From contig PYSS01000072.1 in the NCBI GenBank assembly GCA_003049465.1, forward strand, positions 62,001 through 126,000: a stretch of DNA of 64,000 bases, in the 5' to 3' direction. Shown here piece after piece: positions 43,140 through 52,043 of this stretch. Position numbers and translations under genes: made by a program. Within the stretch, counting starts at the first letter, position 1; each line of letters starts with the position of its first letter. Under the pieces are notes generated by a model, which saw only the letters and a program-made list of their open reading frames with translations, searched no databases and was not told where the DNA came from. This DNA comes from Magnaporthiopsis rhizophila. Lineage: Eukaryota; Ascomycota; Sordariomycetes; Magnaporthales; Magnaporthaceae.

Positions 43140-45196
43140 TGCGACGTGGTGAGGTTGTGGCCTCGGGCGGGGCGAGAAGGTTGGCTAGCAGCACACCTAG
43201 GCAACACTCAGGGGCAGGCTTGCTCTCCTCGAGGCGCCTTGCACACAGGATTCGGCAACGGATTTAAACAACAGTCTGGTTTGCCTTGTGCGAGTCGGTT
43301 TATACGATCTCCCAGTCGGATTATCTCAAGGCACAGGATCCCAGCCATCTTTGCTCCCGTGACGGCAAAAGCTTGCTCTGTTGGGAGCTCCAAGCCCCGC
43401 ATCTAGGATTCAGGCGGGCGGTTCGTCATACCATCCCATCCCCTCTCCAATATTTGCACGGCGGGGAATTTTATGGTTGGGGTTCCAGAACTCATGGAAC
43501 GATTGAGCACTCACGCAGGATACCCTTTTCCGCCCTAGGTGGATGTAGTTGGTGGAGTGATGCCCCTGTCAAGTTTTCAACCTAGGCACAAAGGTCAGCG
43601 CAGTCGCTCGACGTCTTGCAAGCGCAAGCGCAAGTTCGGTTGTTGTTTGACCGAAGGAAGGATCCAATGCATCCAAGCGCCATTGATGCCACAACAGCGA
43701 GCACGCATGTGATGGATGCCACGAAATGGGGCGCGCCAGCGATAGCGACAGATATTTTCCGTCGGCACTTCTCAGCAGACCCGAACGAGTGGTTAATCCC
43801 AAAACCCATCAGCCTTCCTTCTCGTCCGAGTTCCTTGACCCCTCACGGAGTTTGGCTTGTCGGCTGGAGATAACATTATGTACATGACACCGCCGGTCCT
43901 AGGCGGGATCGACCGCATGCCCACGTCCTGCAGCCCTGCTCAGGGGCACATATGCTCGCTCAGGGGATAATAGGGGACAAGATTAGATGGGCATAGTGTC
44001 AATTCCAAGGCGCCACAAGAGCTCTTTGGTGTTGGCCAGGGCGATTTAGTATTTGCATGTGTGGTGATCGAAAATTCCGCTCTCCTTGTCGCGGCAGCCG
44101 GAACCCGTCACCCTTGTGGAAGCGGCTGGCGCTAGGTGACCAGGACCAGGCACCTCACACGTTCTGCAGAGGCATGTAAAATACCGAGGGAAAAGAAGAC
44201 AGAAATAAAAACAAGCAAATATGACGGAGAAGAAAATATAGCAAATAAGGAGTTAAATAGAGAGTAAGACAAGATATAGAAAAGGACACAGCGAACAGAA
44301 GGGAGCCGACTGACAGCACTTGGTAGTATTAGGGGTTCCAGTTAGCGTTGTCGGGACTGCGTATTTTTATTAGCGGCCATGGTAGGCCTGGTATTACAGC
44401 CTCGCGAGGGGCCGAGTCTAGGAAGAGCGAAAGCTCTGTGCTGATTCTCGATTCTCATGGAAGTTTCATAACTTCCAAATCCGCCACCGCGGCTGAGCCC
44501 GTGAACCAAGCCATTCTCGTAGATTCTTAGCTTAATCAAGGGACGGAAAGAGCGTAGGCGCATCATAATCCATCCGACCAGGCCGACCGCACTGATGGTC
44601 CTTGTCAAGTCCCGCTGTCGGGAGCCACAGTCCTGGTAAAACCATCCGAGCCAAAGGTGCACGGTCTGTCTTGTCAGGGGACCAACCAGTTCTGCTCCGC
44701 TGAAGGCACTGGGAATGGATGGACATGGAAGGAAGCCGTTCGAACAAACAATGATTTCGACAGACGAATGGTTCTTGCACCGGATCTACCTTCAGCCGTC
44801 AACAAACGCGCCTGCGCTGGCAAGGGATGCCTGGTTGCTGGGTCAGCCTTGATGGTCCAGATCACGTGGCCACCAGCATGCCTGTCGCACCCGTTGCTGG
44901 CCGAACAGGGCCCGCAGGCCGCCCCACATGGTCTCGTCGTTTAGCTGACAGCGGGATGGTGGGTGGGATGAAGCCCGAATAAGCCGTCTAGGTTGGCCAT
45001 GGATGCAGATGACGAACGGCCGAAATAATTTCCCCTCCAAATTTCGATTTCACTTAGGCCCAAGCACCCATCGCGCGCGTCTGCCTGCTCGATATTCCTT
45101 CGCGACCTCACAACTCTCGACTGAATCTTGCCGCGACTCTCTCCTGCTTCACTTCCCACCTTGACGCTCCCGCCACCTCCAAGTCACACAGCGAAA
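43140..45196. other. Long divergent intergenic region
   Basis: About 2 kb between divergent galactokinase and EB1. No supported gene. A purine-rich, A-rich stretch lies at ~44170-44300. The EB1-proximal end is C/T-rich. Confidence 0.55.
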
Positions 45197-46321
45197 ATGG
45201 GTGAATCACGGTAAGGAAACCTCCAGACAGACTTGAGCCTGCCTGCTCGCCCGGACCGATGGCGATGCTTGACGCTCCGTGATTCCACGGAATCCGCCGC
45301 CCAACGCGACGCTGACGATGGCTCTCTGAACAGACAGGAACTCGTCCAATGGCTGAACAGCCTTCTGCAGCTCAACATCACCAAGGTTGAGCAGTGCGGA
45401 ACCGGGTAAGTGTCGCGCCGCCATTACAAGCTCCCTCCCTCGCCCCGCAAGTCTCGATGCCAAAGCTCCCGAAGTCTCCGCTGGCAACCGGCCTGCACTT
45501 TCCCGCAGACAGCTCGCCGCCCCAGTCAAGCTCTCGCTGACATCCAGCCCACCATCTAGAGCCGCTCTGTGCCAGGTCTTCGACAGCATTTATCTCGATG
45601 TCCCGATGTCGCGCGTCAAGTTCAACATCAACAGCGAATATGCATACATACAGAACTTCAAAGTGTTGCAGAGTTAGTCTCCGGTGTCATTGTTCCCGAT
45701 CCCTTGGGAACCTGGCGTTCGCACCTCGAATGGGTGGTGATACTGACATGCTGGGCTACACGTCTAGATACGTTCACCAAGCATCAGATCGACAAGCCGA
45801 TCCCCGTCACCGCCCTAGTAAAGTGCAAGATGCAGGACAACCTCGAGTTCCTGCAATGGGTCAAGCGATTCTGGGATCAGTACTACCCGGGTGGTGAGTA
45901 CGACGCCGTCACGCGGCGGAAAGGCGCGCCTCTGGGGTCGTCAGGAGCTGGCGCCGGCGCGCCCCGTGCCGCCGTCGCTGGCACCGCAAGGAGGGGCGGC
46001 ACAACCCCCACGACCAGCGGAGGCCGGACCGCAGCCAAGGTGGGCCTGGGAGCAGGCGGCGGCGCAGCCGCCGCCGCGTTGCAATCCGAGAACGCCACCC
46101 TCAAGGAGACTGTCGTCGGTCTGGAGCGCGAGCGCGACTTCTACTTCAGTAAGCTGCGCGATATCGAGCTGCTCGTGCAGAACGCGGTCGACGAGGATCC
46201 CGAGCTTGAGAAGCAGGAGGACGGTCTGGTCAAGCAGATCCAGGTCATCCTCTATTCGACCGAGGAGGGCTTTGAGATCCCCGCGGAGGGCGAGGCCGCG
46301 GACGACCAGGAGACGTTCTAG
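45197..46321 (+). CDS. Microtubule plus-end protein EB1/BIM1 family
   Basis: Four exons, 45197-45210, 45334-45405, 45560-45672 and 45768-46321, give 250 residues; introns are 123, 154 and 95 bp. Joins read MGESRQELVQWL, CGTGAALCQVFDSIY and KVLQNTFTKHQI. The calponin-homology domain occupies ~1-125 (ELVQWLN, FDSIY, RVKFN, MQDNLEFLQWVKRFWDQYYPG). A Gly/Ala/Thr-rich basic linker follows, then the EB-homology coiled coil at ~170-235 (LKETVVGLERERDFYFSKLRDIELLVQ) and an acidic tail ending in EEGFEIPAEGEAADDQETF. EB proteins track growing microtubule ends and recruit partners. The closest yeast names are BIM1 and mal3. Confidence 0.95.
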
Positions 46322-47143
46322 GTCGGCGGCGGTCCGTCTCGTTTCTTTTGACGCCCAGACCCGGTGCAACTGCACTTTATGCCGGGCCGATCCGCCGTCA
46401 CGGAGCAGTAGAGTTTGTTCTTGGCATGGCTGGATGTTTGGGTCGAGTTGTGTCAGACTGTTTCATGGTGATTTGGTTCACGGATGATCCGTGGTTATAC
46501 GAGAGGAGGATACCCTGGGGCACGGATATCTGAAAATTTGGTACGGGCATGGGAGCGAGTTTGGCCTGTTCACCGCGGGCCATGGAATTCGGGCGGGCGT
46601 CTTTTACAGGGATCCAAGACTTTTTTTTCTACTACTGCCTTCGCCTCCCCCGGCCATCTGGTCAACCCATTCACATGCAGGACGCCGGTGGCGGGTGCAT
46701 TAGAGGGAGCCCTCACTACTGGATTAATTAATACAGGTGATCGTAAGATAGAGCCCATACGAAACACGAAACACCATACACCTATACATGTATCCCAGCA
46801 TGTTGCTTCCTCTCGACTCTCTGGCTAGGTCAATTTTCTCATTCTGGAGCAAAGTACCGTGTGCAAAGCTTCTCCAACTCTATCTTTCACTGAGGCTCCC
46901 TTTTAATAACAACGCGCCTTGTCATGAGTGAATGATCATGGATGAGCACATAGTAATCATTCAGCTATCGTTGCTTATTAGGTCCAAATTCACAGTCACA
47001 ACACGACACCCGAACCACTCTGAACAGTGAGTGAAATAAGCATACTCACCCATAGCTTCCCTCTAGGTATATAAGAAGCAGTCTGCATTTTGCCATGTGT
47101 AGGTCGCGAGAAAATTCTCAAGATTGTCAGCCCAAAAGCCACC
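46322..47143. other. Intergenic region
   Basis: About 0.8 kb. EB1 3'UTR on the left; AT-richer DNA from ~46720 and the putative promoter of the small zinc-ribbon ORF on the right. Confidence 0.55.
47068..47075 (+). promoter_or_regulatory. TATA box upstream of the small zinc-ribbon ORF
   Basis: TATATAAG, 69 nt before the ATG at 47144. Spacing suits a very short leader. Confidence 0.45.
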
Positions 47144-47413
47144 ATGACTCTCCCGCGCAAGAAATACCCAGCCCCGAAATCCCCTCAACGTCTCAAGTTT
47201 ACACGTAGGAGATACCTCAGACCCTTCGCAAAGCCTACGAAACTCACCAGTTTACTAGATTGCCCCTTTTCCATCGATGGAAGTATACCAGTCAAGGCTG
47301 CTCCTCGGGAAATCACATGCATGAGAGAGGAATGCAGCAGAAAGATAAACTCGTCTCACTATCGATGTCCATGGTGCGGAACCATGATCGATCGTATGGT
47401 AATCAGGGGATAG
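47144..47413 (+). CDS. Possible small basic protein with a zinc-ribbon-like C-terminus
   Basis: 89 residues, intronless. Support: near-perfect Kozak context (gccaccATGa), a TATA box at 47068, and a cysteine pattern C59-x4-C64-x10-C75-x2-C78 (the last pair in CPWC) that resembles a zinc ribbon. The N-terminal half is strongly basic (KKY, KFTRRRY, PFAKPTK). No family recognised. It could be a lineage-specific gene, a remnant of a larger gene, or chance; the frame is only 89 codons. Codon use is less GC3-biased than in neighbours, which argues either for recent origin or against it being a gene. Confidence 0.4.
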   Translation: MTLPRKKYPAPKSPQRLKFTRRRYLRPFAKPTKLTSLLDCPFSIDGSIPVKAAPREITCMREECSRKINSSHYRCPWCGTMIDRMVIRG

Positions 47414-48278
47414 GTAGTTGTACGGGTAATTACAGTGGTGGGACGCAATCGAAGGGCCTATCAAGGTGGAATAGACGGGCGGTAGGCTTTCGTCGCGCAG
47501 GAGTTAACGAGTGTATTTGGTGAAAGAACTAACGGTATTCGTACGAACTTTGGCTTAAGGGATTTAAGTATAGCAGCAAGTAGGAAAATATAATGGGATG
47601 TTTTTTTGATCTTTCAGCAAGGTTCCTGGGACCAACACATGCCGACCCAAAAGAGTTGCTGTGGCGGTTGTGGTTGCAAAGACTGCAGCGCTGCTCGTGT
47701 CTGATTGGATGCACTGGCCCTGGACCCCACTCTTTGTCCACGAATGACGCAGTGCCGGCCAGCCAGGGGAACTCCGATCCGTCCTGCCCTACGCAAAGCA
47801 AACTCGGTTCAATCATTCCCGTCGGTCAAATCGAAGCACACGATAGACGAGACGGCGGATCGTGAACTTCCATACATTCCGGAATCTCTGCAGCGTTCAC
47901 CAACCCTTTCGGCTTGTCATTTTCCTCCCGTTTATTGGCTTGTCTTAGCGCATTTTCTCCTCTTTTCTACTCTTTTTTTCTGCATCCCTTGTCTGTTCTC
48001 GTGATACCCCGTTGCCTGCCTGTTCAGACCCCAGCCGGCAATCGCGTGACTCCGCCGACCGACTCACAAAACCTTGAGCGCCCGCCTCGATTTCTCCTCT
48101 ACTTGGGTACCTATCGAGATAAGCACCCACGCCGGTGTTCACTCGGGGCCTCGCATTCGTGACTTTACGCCGTGCTGCGTCCTGGTCCTACAAAACAACT
48201 ACGCCCACAGACCGCTTGCCTCGATAGACGACGCCACCTCGCCGTACACGACCGATCGCGAGACACGTATTACGCACG
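47414..48278. other. Intergenic region and VAM7-like gene leader
   Basis: About 0.9 kb. No supported gene. From ~47900 the plus strand is C/T-rich, likely the leader of the SNARE gene. Confidence 0.6.
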
Positions 48279-49421
48279 ATGCCGCCCCCGGTCGAGATCT
48301 CCATTCCTTCGACGTCCACCCTGTACCAAGACTCAAAGCCATACACCAGCTACAATATCACACTCCGTCTGCCTCTACGGTCTTTTGTCGTGCAGAAACG
48401 GTACTCGGAGTTTGAGCAGCTGCACCGAACGCTTATATCCCTCGTCGGCTCGCCCCCACCCGCCACTCTCCCCTCAAAGTCGTGGTTCCGCTCCACGGTC
48501 TCATCGCCGGAGCTGACGGAGCGGCGGAGGGCGGAGCTGGAGCAGTACCTGCGGGCCATCGCGGGCTCGCCGGACCGACAGTGGCGTGACACCCCTGCTT
48601 GGCGCCAGTTCCTCAACCTACCCGCATCCACGGCCGGCTCGGCAGCGTCGGCGTCGGGCATCCATGCGGCGTCGGGCAGGGGGCTACAGGACGGCGCCGC
48701 GAACCCGCAGCCGGACCCGGCCGAGTGGATCGAGAAGCATAGGCGCATGAATGATGCGCTGCGCGATGCAAGGTCGTGCCTTGCGCGTAGGGACGCTGCC
48801 GCCGCCGATGGCTCGTCCTCGTCGGGCAGCGGCGGGAACCGTGCCGTCGTGGAGGCGGCGGCGGCGGCGAGGATGGCGCTCACGCAGGCTATGAAGATCC
48901 TCACAGCGCTAGAGGAGGAACTCGGATACCTTAAAAAGACCGGGCGTCTGGGGGCGGGCGAGCTCCGACGTCGCGACGACATGCTCAAGGAGGCCCGAGA
49001 CGACCACAGGTGGCTGGTGGAACTGTCATCGAGCGTCTCGGGCCCCGGTGCGTCATCCTCGGCCGCCACGGCCGGCGGACCCCCAGCAGCCACGGACCGG
49101 GCCGCACTTGTCGGGGCTGGAGGATCCAGGGCGGGGCGGCCGAGCGGGCGGGTGCTGGGGGCGCCGCTTCAGGAGACGGAGCGGACGCGGGAACTCGACA
49201 ACGCCGGGGTGGTGCAGCTGCAAAGACAGCAGATGGAGGAGCAGAACGAGGACGTCGAGGTGCTGTCGCGGATCGTCAAGCGGCAAAAGGAGATGAGCCT
49301 CGCCATCTGGGATGAGGTCGAGACGCAGACGCATATGCTGGACCAGCTCGGCGACGACGTCGACAGGCTGGACGGCAAGATCAGGGTCGCCAAGAACAGG
49401 ACGAAGAAGCTCGGCTCATGA
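48279..49421 (+). CDS. VAM7: PX-domain Qc-SNARE, VAM7-like
   Basis: Intronless, 380 residues. The PX domain lies at ~1-120 (QDSKPYTSYNITLRL, KRYSEFEQLHRTL with the RYSEF phosphoinositide-binding motif, ERRRAELEQYLRAI, WRQFLNL). An Ala/Ser/Gly-rich linker with a helical stretch follows at ~120-310. The C-terminal Qc-SNARE motif at ~315-376 (EQNEDVEVLSRIVKRQKEMSLAIWDEVE...MLDQLGDDVDRLDGKI) ends without a membrane anchor, exactly the Vam7 layout. Vam7 binds PI3P on the vacuole through PX and joins the HOPS-dependent fusion complex with Vam3, Vti1 and Nyv1 (yeast knowledge). Expected at vacuole or late endosome membranes. Confidence 0.92.
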   Translation: MPPPVEISIPSTSTLYQDSKPYTSYNITLRLPLRSFVVQKRYSEFEQLHRTLISLVGSPPPATLPSKSWFRSTVSSPELTERRRAELEQYLRAIAGSPDRQWRDTPAWRQFLNLPASTAGSAASASGIHAASGRGLQDGAANPQPDPAEWIEKHRRMNDALRDARSCLARRDAAAADGSSSSGSGGNRAVVEAAAAARMALTQAMKILTALEEELGYLKKTGRLGAGELRRRDDMLKEARDDHRWLVELSSSVSGPGASSSAATAGGPPAATDRAALVGAGGSRAGRPSGRVLGAPLQETERTRELDNAGVVQLQRQQMEEQNEDVEVLSRIVKRQKEMSLAIWDEVETQTHMLDQLGDDVDRLDGKIRVAKNRTKKLGS

Positions 49422-52043
49422 CTGCTTGGCAGACGGCGCTGCTCCGAGACCAAGGAGGAAGCGGAGGAGGAGGAGGCGCTTGGCGGACGTGCGACCCCGA
49501 GGCTGGACTACTTCCCAGTCTTTTTGCTTCACAGGACCGCCACCATCTTGGTGCGCACCGTCATTCTGGCCGCGGAAATTGTTGTGGCTCTATCGTGGAT
49601 CTCTAGGATGACATGGCGGGGGTTCGTGTGGTGTGTCGATATTTGGCTCCTGGTTCTCTACGCCGTGTCACCACAGATGACTGAACTCGAGACAGCCTCC
49701 TACGCCGATCCGGCAACGCCCGACTGACTGTTTGTATTAACCTCATATTGTCATAGCATCGTGCTGTCATCACGTTTTCACTTTTGTACTCAGAATACAT
49801 CATTATTTTAGCGATTGGAAAGGAAGTCGATCTCTCACAGATTTATATAAGCTAAAAAAAAATTTTCTGTATCAAGAAGGATAAGCACATTGTGACAGGC
49901 GCTTGGACTGGTCGACTGGACCTTTTGCATCAAGAGCCTGAGGATTCGGCCTGGCGACGGACGTGGATATATCTTGGGGATATGAACGCGGGTACAAAAA
50001 CCCGCACCTTGAACACATAAAGCATGAGCTCCTTTCAATCTCGTGGTTTAGCTGCGCCCTCCACTGCACGACTGCGGCAATGCATTTCGCCAAGAGAGCC
50101 GGGGAACTGGGAAGGCTGCCCCGCGGTTAGAGGGTATTATCTTTGCCACCAAGCTGCCGCTTGGCCGTTTTCAGCCGCATGCATGATGCAGGTTGCTCGG
50201 GCAACGATGTATTGGGCTGCCCATTTGATTTCATCCTTTTTCTCTTTCTTTCTTTCTGTTCCAATCTGCTGAATTCTTGGGGTCTTTATACAGTGACACC
50301 CAAGTTCATACCCAACGGAACTGTCGGGCACAAGTTTATACCTAACAGTTTGTTGGCGCTGCACCTCGCAAGGCCTCCAATGTATTGATCGTCCGTGCGT
50401 AGCACAAAAAAATACTGCAAATGTCTATTCTCTCTTGTGAGTCCTTGTCGAAGCGGGGAGCCGCTGATTGTCTGTGTTTTGCTCTTTGTCTCTTTCCCTC
50501 AGGCGGGGGTGGAGCGCGTTCGGCAGCATGTCCGCATTGCATTGGACGGTCTGTGTGATCAGTCTCGCATGCTACGTATCCGTCATTACTGGACGGTGCA
50601 GCACCCCTCTCAAACCACGAATCCCTAGTGGTCGTCGGCGTCAGGATCCGCAATCATCATCCGGCTGTTCTCAGTCCTCTGGTTGACTGGTTTTAATTCC
50701 CGTCACATGCGGGGTTTTCGGCCACTGGACCGTGAGGATCATCTCTCCAACGCGTTACTGGGGAGCATCATCGCGCCACTGTTCTTGGCTGACGTCCCCG
50801 AATGTGTCACAGTACAAATCATGGCCGGCTGGGTTTGAGGGTGTGTGCGTGGAGGGAGGGATGGAGACTGCTTGGGCCGGAGAAATTAACAGGCGCCCAG
50901 ATCAAAATGTGACAGGACAAACCAGCCAAGGACTGCCAGTGGTGATGGCTGGGTGTGAGGCAGCCGCGCCATCCCCGCGCAGGGTTGCTCCTTTCGCTAC
51001 TGATGAGCAGCTTAGCTGGAGGAAATAGGTGGTTCCGTGAGGGATGAAGCCGGTCAGCGGATGCTGGCCACACCAGCTCAGTGGCTCCTCTGCGCCCACC
51101 CGTTGCCGTGGAACGTTGGCCTGGACTCGGGTCGGCAGCGGTCCTCTTCGCCCACTCCTAGCCGGATGAGCCTCTCGAACCGAGACGCAAGTGGAGAACC
51201 AAGCGAGAAAACTCTTCAGAGCGGCAAAAACGTTGATCTGGACGGGACCGTTTCTCGCTCACGAGGCTCCAGCGCCTGCCGCCGAGGCTTCCGAGACAGA
51301 TCATCAGCCAGCGCCTCCCAATTTCGGGGAAGGTGGGGTGGAGCCTTGGCTGTGTGGAGAATCGGTGTGGCTGGGTTTGATTGGATGGCTCGTGCGGGCC
51401 GCCTGCGGGCTCTCCGCGCGTTTGATGGCAATTGGGTGCCTGTCAAAAAAAATTACTGGTGGTGGGTGGGTGTCAACAATTGACTCGTCTGGTCGATCCT
51501 GTGCATGGCACATGTCCGCTGCACAACCTGCCAATCGTGCCCTCACTATCCGTCCTCGCGAGTAAACCTTTTCGGTCATCCGCGATCAGACATACGGGCT
51601 GGCCGGAGTTGGCTCAAGTACCGATACATCCCAGCTCACCCCCCTCCCCTCCCCCAGGCTCGTTTGCTCGCTTGCTTTGCCGACTGACTGATTCACAGGA
51701 TACGAAATCTTATTGACCCTCGCCGTCTCCTAGCCTGCGCTTTCTGCGTGGGGAGGAGGCTGGCGTTTTATCACCGCTAGTTCTACTGATTGCTTTGCTA
51801 GCCACGAGATTCAGCACCTGATTATTTTGTTTTGGCCCTTAACTTCCCTCCCCGACCGGTATGCAAAGTTATTCCCCGACGGCGGAAATAGGTCCTATTC
51901 TGGGTGGTGTTGACGCGGGCTCATACTGTGACAGACTCCCACCCCCGCGAGACCGCCAAAGTGATGTCTGCCCCGAGCCGAGCATAGACCCTGCTGCCCT
52001 CTCTGTCTAGAACTGGAACAAGACAGACAGGCCATTTTCCACA
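49422..52043. other. Long intergenic region, no supported gene
   Basis: About 2.6 kb. VAM7 3'UTR at left; frames such as 51037-51483 lack domains or coding character. From ~51600 C-rich stretches probably belong to the leader of the gene at 52044. Confidence 0.55.
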
